From Chitinophaga sp. H8 (GTDB taxonomy: Bacteria; Bacteroidota; Bacteroidia; Chitinophagales; Chitinophagaceae), in NCBI RefSeq assembly GCF_040567655.1, contig NZ_JBEXAC010000002.1, positions 1,550,001 to 1,614,000 of the forward strand: a stretch of 64,000 nt of DNA, read 5' to 3'. Position numbers and translations under genes: made by a program. The notes below the pieces were generated by a model, which saw only the letters and a program-made list of their open reading frames with translations, was not told the DNA's origin and made no database searches. Below are positions 29,201-36,893 of the stretch, piece by piece (the first letter of the stretch is position 1; each line of letters begins with the position of its first letter).

Positions 29201-29855
29201 TTTCGCTGAGTTTGGTCTGGTCTTCCTGCAGGGTTACTTTAAGATCTGTTTTGCCATCTGCTTTAGACTCTGATGGAATATATCCCAATGCCTGAATAAG
29301 CAGTACGGCATCGGCTGCAATATTGTTTATTTTAAAATAGCCATTTGCATCGGTGATGGCGCCGGTTGTTTTACCTTTTACCCTTACGCTCACGCCGGGG
29401 ATGGGAGCACCTTTGACGTCTTTTACAGTGCCTGTAATTGCTTTTGGTGCAGTAGTGTCTGCGATGGCCAGAAAGGGTGGATCATTTTCCGTTGATTTCA
29501 ACTTTACCAGGATATTTTTTTCCATAACGGTATAATTCAGCGGTTGCTCCCTGAATATTACCGATAAAGCATCGTTCAGTGGCGCTTCCTTTATGTTGAT
29601 GCTTAAAGGGGTAGCCATCTCCAATACTTCTTTTTTGTAGAGGAATAAATAACCGGTTTGTTTTTCTATCTTTTTAAATACCTGTTCTAGGGTGAGGTGT
29701 TGACCACTTAGCGTTACCTTTTGAGAAAAGGCTGCAGCGCTAACGTGCAGAGCACCAACTAGCAGGAATACTACAGACAATTTCACAACCATCCATGTTT
29801 TAGTTGATAAAAAGGGGGTACCGCACTTGTTTTGGTACCAAGCAGTAAAAATCAT
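26211..29855 (-). CDS. SusC/RagA TonB-linked outer-membrane receptor with STN domain (module 2)
   Basis: A 1,214-residue outer-membrane transporter. The signal region (about residues 22-45) is followed by STN (VTLSGQHLTLEQVFKKIEKQ to LNYTVMEKNILVKL), a carboxypeptidase-regulatory-like domain (ITGTVKDVKGAPIPGVSVRV), and the SusC plug (LSEIVVTGFGEERKRRNLGY; IRGSSSLDPFKNTPLIVVDG; DIASISVLKGGAVTALYGNR). The long barrel ends in the typical aromatic residue (TMYFTLNASF). The start ATG at 29855 lies in the same CAAATGTATGA context as module 1 susC, and the opposite strand there carries a good promoter. The neighbouring cytochrome/copper gene hints at a redox or metal role, unproven. Confidence 0.95.
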   Translation of the reverse strand: MIFTAWYQNKCGTPFLSTKTWMVVKLSVVFLLVGALHVSAAAFSQKVTLSGQHLTLEQVFKKIEKQTGYLFLYKKEVLEMATPLSINIKEAPLNDALSVIFREQPLNYTVMEKNILVKLKSTENDPPFLAIADTTAPKAITGTVKDVKGAPIPGVSVRVKGKTTGAITDANGYFKINNIAADAVLLIQALGYIPSESKADGKTDLKVTLQEDQTKLSEIVVTGFGEERKRRNLGYAVTEVKGEEITKTNAVNPIAALQGLVPGLQVTPGNGGPQATPRFLIRGSSSLDPFKNTPLIVVDGITMDDQVVLPNRGGEQDFGNILKDINPDDIASISVLKGGAVTALYGNRAANGVIMITTKKGYSKKGLGVSFSHTQSYEKPYATIAFQNRFGSGTSTDDFVKGSDGVLEINPNTYGYGFGPEMTGQLVRDINGQMIHNLPSKVVDLYRTGKYINTNVSVEGGNEVTTFRFSYSNNSSSGTTPRNDFKRNSFNLRATHRLSKAILLDGNVTYVRSNAYNPNYASGDNNMIYNLSFGLPRNYNASYWSTHYIDSANGGINKADPTGNSSIWFTLNEDNQRQIEDNFRGGLNTKVNFTPWLSFESSTSVNLYSTSLDRTKRGRDPGFTGGEYSSNLSRVLQTRLKGNFNVNKQINAFDLFFQVGAELNNSESKSTYAATRGGLKQPGVYRLSNSVDVPYTSEGKPNKYQTASGFFQGSISWKDMLTLNIYGRNDWNSTLLYPDTHGDYSYFYPGADLAWVYSDAFKLPEVITFGKLRLSYIIAGNGTGVYTTNTGAYTAIDDYRPRTGSTVPRYDFDSKTLGNLNLIPERSFKTEIGTELKMFQNRLGLDLTYYKQNTKQQIIGLAVPRESGVENALINGGNVQNQGIELALYGSPVKGNNFSWDSYFNYTRNRSKIIDLAPGVTVVGLESEDGIRTVARVGGEYGTMVAGYGYARYQAKDANGKPVASALNGKPVLQANGVFLRASNDADAVEKEAILGSSVPKFMGSWRNDFHYKSFTFSFMLDAKFGGWVYSNSYNYGSQLGMMENTLFGRTKDLGGIEFVDAQGVTRTDGILPDGVFADGSVRQGLDGQNYNVGGMTYKEAYEKGIVRPQRAYAYYYNAFSWFAGIRERSAHESSWVSLRSVSLTYDLPGAWANKARMNGLRLTIGGRNLAYLYNSLPDNLNPEDYVSSGSGAAFLGGGTPFSRTMYFTLNASF

Positions 29856-29862
29856 ACATTTG
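29831..29862 (+). promoter_or_regulatory. rightward promoter over the susC (module 2) start codon
   Basis: TTTG at 29831-29834 and TACATTTG at 29855-29862 are 20 nt apart, a full match to the Bacteroidota consensus TTTG-N19/20-TAnnTTTG. The promoter points away from susC and into the susC-FecR gap. Predicted start is near 29869. Confidence 0.65.
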
Positions 29863-29868
29863 ATTTTG

Positions 29869-29945
29869 GGTAAGAAAATAGGTGTTTACGCGACAATATT
29901 GATTGCCCTTTGACCGGAGATGCGCCAACATCGCCGGTTTTTTTT
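29869..29945 (+). ncRNA. predicted cis-antisense small RNA of the susC leader, module 2
   Basis: About 77 nt would run from the promoter at 29831-29862 to the terminator at 29913-29945, and would be complementary to the 5' leader of module 2 susC mRNA. The stem is 10 bp with one mismatch (ACCGGAGATG / CATCGCCGGT), the loop CGCCAA, and eight T follow on this strand only. The loop region ATGCgCcaACAT is close to ATGCcCtACAT in module 1. Similar antisense RNAs (DonS type) repress SusCD genes in Bacteroides. Confidence 0.6.
29913..29945 (+). terminator. rightward intrinsic terminator inside the FecR-SusC gap, module 2
   Basis: A 10-bp stem with one A-G mismatch, 6-nt loop, and eight T on the rightward strand. 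No rightward protein gene precedes it. Confidence 0.75.
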
Positions 29946-30116
29946 GTTGTAATAGCTCGGGTAGTTAATCTCTTATAAGCAACAGATTTTAAGGTTGAAT
30001 AATATTATTGGTTGACTAATTGCCTCTTTTGATGGGGCGTAATCTCCTGGCTGACTTCGCTATTTATCAGGGGTAACAAAATGGATTGAAATAGGCCGGT
30101 ATAATGACTTTCACTA

Positions 30117-31289
30117 TTAATAGATAGTAACCTGTTGTCCTTCCACACTATACTTAATGCCAGCAGTATATTCCAGCATTTTAAGCACTTGCGAAATATT
30201 ATAGTTACGGGAAATCTTACCATTTATTTCCCCGGTAGGGGGCTTCCCTGCAAATACAATTGTTACGTTATACCAACGGCTGATCTGTCGCATTACAGCA
30301 GGTATATCCATATTGGCAAATGCAAACTGCTCATTTTTCCAGGCAATTACGTCTTCTGTATCTACTGTTTTTACGTTGAATTTTCCGGTAGCCTCATTTA
30401 TCTGGGTTTGCTGCCCCGGCGTCAGTAGTACTTCATTTTGCTGCTTTATCACTTTGATGGCACCTTCCAGCAGCGTTGTGCGCATCGTTTTTTCATTACT
30501 GTAGGCATTGATATTAAAATGTGTTCCCAGCACCTGTACAGTCGCATCACCTGCATTTACTATAAAAGGAGCGGAGGCATTTTGTGCTACTTCAAAATAG
30601 GCTTCACCGGTAAGGGATACCATCCTTTGGGTGCCGGTAAAGGCAGTAGGATATTTGAGCGAGCTGGCTGCATTGAGCCATACACCGGTGCCATCAGGTA
30701 GTGTTACATGGTACTGGCCGCCATTAGGGGTGGTAAGGGTATTAAAATGCACTGTGGCATTGGAGGAGGGTACACCTTTATAGGCAAGCGCTCCATTATT
30801 GAGCAGGATGCTGGTATTGCCCTGTTTGGCTAATGTTCCGTTATAATTACTATCCAGCGTTATTTTTGTGCCGTCTGCAAGGGTCAGCTGTGCTTTATTA
30901 CCTCCGGGGGCAATGTCATTCTTCAGCTGGCTTTGTGCAATAACAGCTACCTGAGCAGGCTGCTTTTTAGTATTGATTAACCAGGCCCCTCCTACGAGCA
31001 GGATAGCTCCTATAGTGGCAGCTGCTATCAAAAGACGGTAACGGGAAGGTTTGTTTATACTTGTTGTAATGGCTTGGGTATGCAGGATGTTTTGCAGCAT
31101 GGCTTCACTTTGAGCAGGCTCAAAGGGAGTTTGCTGAGGCGTAAATTCCTCCCAGGCTTCTTCTGTAAGGGCTTTAATCTCTTCCTCGCTCGCCTGCGCC
31201 AATAACTGGAAAAACGCCTCTCTTTCTGCCGGAGTGGCCGTCTTATCTACATACTTATGGAATAACCCGGTGAGTCTTTGGTTGAGCAT
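30117..31289 (-). CDS. FecR-type anti-sigma factor (module 2)
   Basis: A 390-residue anti-sigma factor with a cytoplasmic sigma-binding part (1-80, including a run of Glu/Ala helices), one membrane helix near residues 85-105 (LLIAAATIGAILLVGGAWLI), and the FecR domain (YHVTLPDGTGVWLNAASSL, VSLTGEAYFEVAQNASAPF). The C-terminal DUF4974 domain closes it (GEINGKISRNYNISQVLKML). It lies 95 bases after its sigma gene. The gap to susC is 261 bases, longer than in module 3, and contains the predicted antisense RNA. Confidence 0.94.
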   Translation of the reverse strand: MLNQRLTGLFHKYVDKTATPAEREAFFQLLAQASEEEIKALTEEAWEEFTPQQTPFEPAQSEAMLQNILHTQAITTSINKPSRYRLLIAAATIGAILLVGGAWLINTKKQPAQVAVIAQSQLKNDIAPGGNKAQLTLADGTKITLDSNYNGTLAKQGNTSILLNNGALAYKGVPSSNATVHFNTLTTPNGGQYHVTLPDGTGVWLNAASSLKYPTAFTGTQRMVSLTGEAYFEVAQNASAPFIVNAGDATVQVLGTHFNINAYSNEKTMRTTLLEGAIKVIKQQNEVLLTPGQQTQINEATGKFNVKTVDTEDVIAWKNEQFAFANMDIPAVMRQISRWYNVTIVFAGKPPTGEINGKISRNYNISQVLKMLEYTAGIKYSVEGQQVTIY

Positions 31290-31384
31290 TATAAAATACA
31301 GTTTACTATCAGATAGTGTTGCTGCGATAAAGACACAGTAAATGAGAAAAAGGGGGTATTGGGAGAAAAGAAAATTTCTATTTT

Positions 31385-31972
31385 TTATAGGAAAAGAAGA
31401 AAAAGCCCTGTCAGACTGGATTTACCCGCTTTTTTTATAAAGTCGCCTACAGACTTTACTGCCAGTTGGATATATTTTTTGACCGTTTCCCGGGAAATGC
31501 CCATTTGAGTGGCGATCTCGACGTGCTTCAGCCCGTCACGGCGGCTTAGCAGGTATACCTGTTGTTGTTGTGGGGGCAATTGAGCAATGGCGCTGTCAAC
31601 CAGGGTGAAATAATCAGTATTGACCGGTTGTGGCTCTGTGGCTGCTGTGGTGGTTACATATTGTCCGTATTGCACCTGTTTCTTGCGATCATTGGCTAGT
31701 TTACGTAAACAGTTAAGGGTGTAATTGCGGGTGAGGATAAACAAATAAGCGGTGAATTTATCTACCGTAGCCAATTCCTGTCTGTTCATCCATACCTTCA
31801 GAAATACATCCTGTACAATTTCCGCAGTCATTTCATTAGACGCGGTGAGCAACATTACAAATTCGCCCAGCTGGTGGTGGTAAGCATGAAAAAGTTCTGT
31901 GAAGGCTTTCTCATCTCCGTGGGCTACCCGGGCCAGTAATATTGATTCATTATGAATGGGACTAATGGACAA
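31385..31972 (-). CDS. ECF RNA polymerase sigma factor (module 2)
   Basis: A 195-residue ECF sigma factor with region 2 (EIVQDVFLKVWMNRQELA, TAYLFILTRNYTLNCLRKL) and region 4 (AQLPPQQQQVYLLSRRDGLK, HVEIATQMGISRETVKKYIQ). The only start that keeps the N-terminus (MSISPIHNESILLARVAHGD) is a TTG at 31972: a stop codon lies just upstream in frame and no suitable ATG follows before region 2. The C-terminus ends in a short hydrophobic tail (LTGLFLLFL), not seen in the other two sigma factors. Confidence 0.92.
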   Translation of the reverse strand: MSISPIHNESILLARVAHGDEKAFTELFHAYHHQLGEFVMLLTASNEMTAEIVQDVFLKVWMNRQELATVDKFTAYLFILTRNYTLNCLRKLANDRKKQVQYGQYVTTTAATEPQPVNTDYFTLVDSAIAQLPPQQQQVYLLSRRDGLKHVEIATQMGISRETVKKYIQLAVKSVGDFIKKAGKSSLTGLFLLFL

Positions 31973-32037
31973 TAGTTATAAGGCTATTTTTTGATAAAAT
32001 TAAGCAAACCAATAAAATGTTCAAATGGGAGGTACGG

Positions 32038-32340
32038 TTATTTAATAAGATTGAAAGATACGAATACAATCGTGATGCTTACGCATATCAGGGCGAAAAG
32101 AAATATATAATCTGCTATTACTTCAATGGTCTCACTGCGTTTTTCACTCTTTGATTTCATAGAAAGAAAAGACAGCAGACAGCTGGCCATCAGCAATAAA
32201 GCAGCTATTCCGGTACAGTCATCAATCATCGTAGCATGGTTAAATCCTGCCACTTTAATAGAGGTAAGTACAATCAGGCAGAACCCCAACAGATTGGTGG
32301 AGGTGTTTAATATATGGGGGGATTTACTTTTATTTGGCAT
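32038..32340 (-). CDS. small membrane protein of unknown function
   Basis: A 100-residue protein with three likely membrane helices (near residues 16-32, 42-60 and 75-97) and a short charged loop (KSKSEKRSETIEV) between the last two. I recognise no family. It lies 84 bases after the stop of the SF2 helicase gene in the same direction and could be cotranscribed with it; it could also stand alone. Confidence 0.6.
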   Translation of the reverse strand: MPNKSKSPHILNTSTNLLGFCLIVLTSIKVAGFNHATMIDDCTGIAALLLMASCLLSFLSMKSKSEKRSETIEVIADYIFLFALICVSITIVFVSFNLIK

Positions 32341-32424
32341 AACCCATCGTATTCCTTACAAGATACATCATCTTTTGAAGAAGGTAATACATTGCGGGTA
32401 TACTGTGGCGAATGGCTATTCCGA

Positions 32425-34833
32425 TTACAGAAATATTGTATTGGGTAGCTGATAATCTTTTACAATGGGTATGGTAATCAGATAGTACTTTTTCACCTCC
32501 CCATTATGCGTTCTTTTATTTTCGCTGATCCTTTTAATAGAGGTAAAGTTTCTTTCAAACTCTGTAGCAATAATTCTCTTGGCTTCTGCAATATTTTCGG
32601 CATTCAGCTGCTGTTTTTTATCCTGGAAGAAACTATAGGGACAATTAAGGTAGGCGTCTGTACGTTTTAACAGATTGATCACCTCAATGGCTTCCAGGAT
32701 AAAGCTGTCGGGGAGGTTCGTGTAATATCCCTGATGGATGATTTTTTCATTACTGCGATTGGTAACCATGTTTTGCTCGAAATGAACGAGGAACAGTTCT
32801 TTCATTTCCCTGAACCGGGAATAAGCTGTTGTTAATTCAGGATCTTCGCCGCTAGCATGGTCAATATTAGCAATACAGGTATTCAGGTATTCTTCTTTTG
32901 AGATCTCTTTATGTTCTCCTTGTTTCAGGTAATAGATAATGGTAATGATTGCCAGATTAAAGGGCGCTATTTTCCTCAGGGCGGAGATATTGATGCTTTT
33001 CCCTTCATAGAAGAACCGGTTGGTATAAATGGCTTCTTCTATTTCATTCCTTTCCCTGGCAATAATGCGCTTGCTTTTTTGAATATAGGTGATCACATTT
33101 TCAAAGGCAGTCTTAAAAGGTTGTTGTGCCAGGTCTACCCGTTGCTCATCCGTAAGCAGATGGAAAAGCGTCTGGTAAATATTATCCGGCTGCAACTCTA
33201 CATGCTGGAAGTTTTTGGAGATCAGCTCAATGGTCCGGAGAGTAGCATTGGTGAACTGATTATTAATACTTGCCCAAAGCACAAAAGCAGATAACCCTTT
33301 GCCCAGGCTCTCATAGTTTTCCATGAGGATACCCTGGCTTTTGTCCAGCAGGTATTCCTGAAAAGTAGGGTAATGATATTTCAGTGCAGGAGTATCATGT
33401 GCCAGTTCATTCAGGAAGGTAATCTGAGGGTCCAGTCTGGCTGCTTCATTTTCGTAGAGGGCTTTCACTTTTGCATAGGCCTCATTGAATTTCATGGGCG
33501 AAACACCTGCCTTTCCTTCATACAGTTTATCATCCAGGCTTTCCAATTGTGTTGCCAGTGCAATGATCGTTTCGGGAGCATACATGAAAATATGGATTTC
33601 TCCTCCTTTTCTGATCCTTGCGATGGCCTGGATAATAGCAGCTGCACCATCGTTGAAAATGCCGTAATGATCATTTTTGTTGGCTGAAACGATGGGCAGT
33701 ACAATGATGAGTACTGATCTGCGGTCTTCTATATTGATACCGGATTTAAAATTGGTACCGATATTATGTTCCTGCTCATTGAAGATATTGGCGGTTTCAT
33801 CTATACAGATATTGGGCTGTAGTCCCAGGATCTTCCCAATAAGCCTGTTTTGCTGATTACGTTCATTCGTCAGTGCTTTGGCCAATGCTTTATGTCCTAC
33901 CAGGATATTAATTTTCCGGCTGTTATAGCTTTGAATTAAAGTCGCTATTCTATTTAAAGGAAAGAGTCTTTTGCTGTTATATTGTTCTGTGGAAATATGC
34001 AGATGAAGACTTGCCTGTGTATTGGCCTTTATCCGTGGGCTATCATAAATCTTTATCCGCTTATTGGTGAGATAAGCAATATACCTGATTACAGGAATAG
34101 ATGCCGGAGAATGTGTGGCCGAAGCAATGTAGCATTTGTGTGTTACATGGCGCCATTTCATTAAATAAGGGAGTAGTTCGTTTTTAAAATGAATTACAGA
34201 TTCATGTATTTCATCAAAAAAGAAAACTACTTTCTTATTGGTATTAGTGATGGTTTGCAGCAGATTATCGAGGTAGCTGCTATGGTGAAATGCCTGTTCG
34301 TAAATATCTTCACCAGGGTTTTGCAGCAGACAGTTGATCGTCATGATTTGCACCGGAGCCTTTACACCTGCTGTTGCCAGCTGATGATGGAAGAGGTCGG
34401 TGCTGTCATTTGCCTGAATATGGCTGAAACTGCTGAGTTCCTGTGTGCTGAAATGTTTGCTGAGTTCCTGGTGGTCTTTTTGGGCCAGTGCTGTATTGGC
34501 ACTGCAGATGATTACATAATAGCCATCCTGCTGATATTTTTTAGCGAGCTGATAGCCTGTAGTTGTTTTGCCAACACCTACAGGCAGATTGAATACAATT
34601 GTTTCTGTGCGTTGGTGATCTATTGTCTGAAAATGTTGCGCTGCATTGATTTGTTCTCCCGCATTCAATGCTATATTTAAGGTCTCCACCTCAAACTTGT
34701 CCATACCGATAATGGCAGTGTCGAGCTGGAAATAATCTATAGGAGTGTTATTTTTAACTATAAAGCGTAGTAATGTTGGCTGTAAGGAGATGTTATTGCT
34801 ACCTGCGTTATTTACTGCTGCTAAATTGATCAT
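32425..34833 (-). CDS. SF2 DExH-type helicase of unknown role
   Basis: About 802 residues from the ATG at 34833 (MINLAAVNNAG); a start at 34884 would add 17 basic residues. The superfamily 2 motifs are visible: Walker A in FNLPVGVGKTTTGYQ, Walker B DEIH in FFFDEIHES, motif III SAT in YIASATHSP, and motif VI in QAIARIRKGGEIH. The C-terminal 380 residues are helical and match no domain I know. There is no nuclease, HD or zinc motif that would place it as Cas3, a restriction subunit or RecG. A replication, repair or phage-defence role is possible. It is divergent from an exported protein gene. Confidence 0.8.
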   Translation of the reverse strand: MINLAAVNNAGSNNISLQPTLLRFIVKNNTPIDYFQLDTAIIGMDKFEVETLNIALNAGEQINAAQHFQTIDHQRTETIVFNLPVGVGKTTTGYQLAKKYQQDGYYVIICSANTALAQKDHQELSKHFSTQELSSFSHIQANDSTDLFHHQLATAGVKAPVQIMTINCLLQNPGEDIYEQAFHHSSYLDNLLQTITNTNKKVVFFFDEIHESVIHFKNELLPYLMKWRHVTHKCYIASATHSPASIPVIRYIAYLTNKRIKIYDSPRIKANTQASLHLHISTEQYNSKRLFPLNRIATLIQSYNSRKINILVGHKALAKALTNERNQQNRLIGKILGLQPNICIDETANIFNEQEHNIGTNFKSGINIEDRRSVLIIVLPIVSANKNDHYGIFNDGAAAIIQAIARIRKGGEIHIFMYAPETIIALATQLESLDDKLYEGKAGVSPMKFNEAYAKVKALYENEAARLDPQITFLNELAHDTPALKYHYPTFQEYLLDKSQGILMENYESLGKGLSAFVLWASINNQFTNATLRTIELISKNFQHVELQPDNIYQTLFHLLTDEQRVDLAQQPFKTAFENVITYIQKSKRIIARERNEIEEAIYTNRFFYEGKSINISALRKIAPFNLAIITIIYYLKQGEHKEISKEEYLNTCIANIDHASGEDPELTTAYSRFREMKELFLVHFEQNMVTNRSNEKIIHQGYYTNLPDSFILEAIEVINLLKRTDAYLNCPYSFFQDKKQQLNAENIAEAKRIIATEFERNFTSIKRISENKRTHNGEVKKYYLITIPIVKDYQLPNTIFL

Positions 34834-34943
34834 ACGGTTCGAATAGATGCGCCTTTTTAGTAATATCTTGCGCCGAATATACATAAAAGTTTGATTTACA
34901 GATTAACTTTACTCAATTTCAATCCTGAAAAATCTGATAAACC

Positions 34944-36299
34944 ATGTTGAATCCATTAGTTAACAAGCAATTGCACCAACTGTGCATTCCCAGCAAAAAA
35001 AGACCCGGTTACAAGAGATGGGCTATTGCATTTGTGCTATTATTTTATACAGGCGTCCGTCTCCAGGCACAGGCGCCTACTGGTTATGTTAATCGCGACA
35101 AGGAGGCGAAGCGTATCTGTAAAACCTGCGATAGTTTGACGGCAACGCTTCAACATCCTGTAATATACTTCCTGGATATCCATAATAATTATAGCGAATC
35201 GGAACAACGATTCCGGGAAATGAAAAAGCAGCCATTCCTGTTAGAGGTGCCCAAACGGGAGTATGCAGAACTGAAAACACAATGGGGCGGGCAATATGAT
35301 GTACAATTACTGTTTAATAATATGCTGCTGAAGATCCCCAATAAACAGCAACAGCAATTTGATTTCCGGGACCAGCTGGAAGATTACCGCGGGCTGGTTT
35401 ACTGGTCAGGTAATCCTGAAGATAAGGCAGTAGAAATAGACGGCAACATTATGCTGACCGAACAGCTGTCGGCTCGTCTGGGTGTGCATAAACAATCATC
35501 TTACATCGCAAAGTTTATGGAGGATTCTCTTGCTGTGATCAGATATAAGCAAGTATATAAGCCATCAGATGCTGTCCGGAAAAACATACAGGCCCTGCTA
35601 TATGACCAGATTAGTATTGGACTGGAATTGCTGAACCCTGCCATATTTCTCAACTTGTCGGGAGTAAAAACATTCACAGGGGCTGCAGAAGAATTTAAAT
35701 ACCAGTTTACCTTTGAATACAATGCAAAGGGACAGCTGGTGAAATTTTACGAAATATCCAGAGGAGAAAAAGAAAGTGAAACGGTAATCACCTACGAACA
35801 GGATATGCCCAGAAAGATCAGCAGAGGAGAGAATCATACCTGGGTTAACTATGCCGGAGATACGGTCATCTTAACCAATGAAAGAGAGATAGAGCGGTAT
35901 CAGCTGAGCGACAGATTATTTTTAAATACAGGTAGTTATGGTATTACCGATGGATATTATCTCAATAGGTATGGCGATAAAATGCTGAGCAGCACTATCA
36001 GCAAAATAGAGGACCACTGTGTAGTAACCTATCCGCCTTACAATCCGGAACGGCTTAGTAAAACCTGCTATAACAATGATAGTTATCAACTACCATTTAA
36101 ACGTACCAGCAAAGGGATGGGAGAAACGTCATCAGTTGAACTGGCTATTGAACAGATCAGCCCGGATCAGATAGATCTTACCCATTACAGAAGCCGTACC
36201 AGCCATTTTTTCCGGCAGGGAAAACTGATCGGCCTGGCATATAATGAAAAGGAAACAGACCCCAGGGTAAGTATTAAAGTTACGTTTACTTATTATTAG
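34944..36299 (+). CDS. exported protein of unknown function
   Basis: A 451-residue protein with a basic N-terminus and a hydrophobic signal segment (about residues 27-43, WAIAFVLLFYTGVRLQAQA), so probably exported to the periplasm or surface. The mature part contains two cysteines close to the start (KRICKTCDSLTATLQ), many Tyr/Asn/Gln residues, and repeated short strands in the C-terminal half (QFTFEYNAKGQLVKFYEIS, SETVITYEQDMPRKIS), reminiscent of extracellular beta-rich proteins. I recognise no family. It starts 110 bases from the divergent helicase gene. Confidence 0.65.
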   Translation: MLNPLVNKQLHQLCIPSKKRPGYKRWAIAFVLLFYTGVRLQAQAPTGYVNRDKEAKRICKTCDSLTATLQHPVIYFLDIHNNYSESEQRFREMKKQPFLLEVPKREYAELKTQWGGQYDVQLLFNNMLLKIPNKQQQQFDFRDQLEDYRGLVYWSGNPEDKAVEIDGNIMLTEQLSARLGVHKQSSYIAKFMEDSLAVIRYKQVYKPSDAVRKNIQALLYDQISIGLELLNPAIFLNLSGVKTFTGAAEEFKYQFTFEYNAKGQLVKFYEISRGEKESETVITYEQDMPRKISRGENHTWVNYAGDTVILTNEREIERYQLSDRLFLNTGSYGITDGYYLNRYGDKMLSSTISKIEDHCVVTYPPYNPERLSKTCYNNDSYQLPFKRTSKGMGETSSVELAIEQISPDQIDLTHYRSRTSHFFRQGKLIGLAYNEKETDPRVSIKVTFTYY

Positions 36300-36432
36300 C
36301 AATGGACGGTGCATATCATGGAATGGAATGTTATCCATTTCATTCATTTTGTATTTGCCGGATGTTTAACGGACTTATACTTGCGACAAATATATTTTTT
36401 TGTTATCTTTCAATTACCAAAAACAACTTCTC

Positions 36433-36765
36433 ATGGGAAAATTTGTAATTACTAAAAGCGCTAACGGAGAGTTCCGGTTCAAATTAAAAGCTGGTAATGG
36501 AGAGGTGATCCTTGTTAGTGAAGGATATACTTCAAAAGCTAATTGCCAGAATGGCATTGAATCCGTAAAAGACAATTCTCAGAAAGATGAACGGTACGAA
36601 AAAAAAGTATCCAGTAATAACAAACATTATTTCAATCTGAAAGCCAGTAATGGCCAGGTGATTGGAACCAGTGAAATGTATGAATCTGCAGGTGGCCGTG
36701 ATAACGGTATCGCCTCAGTGAAAAGTAATGCCCCGGGTGCTGCTACGGATGATGAAACCGCATGA
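36433..36765 (+). CDS. DUF1508 (YegP-like) protein, two repeats
   Basis: A 110-residue protein made of two DUF1508 units: residues 2-50 (GKFVITKSANGEFRFKLKAG, ILVSEGYTSKANCQNGIESV) and residues 56-100 (SSNNKHYFNLKASNGQVI, GTSEMYESAGGRDNGIASVK). Each unit folds as a small beta-sheet; the family is widespread and its function is not settled. I chose the ATG at 36433 rather than 36400 because the family begins with MGKFVI. A terminator follows at 36797. Confidence 0.9.
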   Translation: MGKFVITKSANGEFRFKLKAGNGEVILVSEGYTSKANCQNGIESVKDNSQKDERYEKKVSSNNKHYFNLKASNGQVIGTSEMYESAGGRDNGIASVKSNAPGAATDDETA

Positions 36766-36796
36766 GTAGCCTTCTGAAGTTATTTTATATTAAAAC

Positions 36797-36824
36797 AAAG
36801 AGCAGTGAATATTCACTGCTCTTT
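36797..36824. terminator. palindromic terminator after the DUF1508 gene
   Basis: AAAGAGCAGTGAAT and its exact complement form a 14-bp palindrome followed by TGTTTT rightward, and AAAAG-rich sequence on the other side. It serves the DUF1508 gene and possibly the convergent tailspike-like gene. Confidence 0.75.
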
Positions 36825-36893
36825 TGTTTTAATGTCACTTTTTTCTTACCAATTATTTAAGGGGTTACCAATCCTCTTGATTAAGTAGCCAAA

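Noticed and set aside
32425..34833. Cas3 or type I restriction motor subunit
   Set aside because: Helicase motifs are present, but there is no HD nuclease motif and no adjacent cas, methylase or specificity gene.
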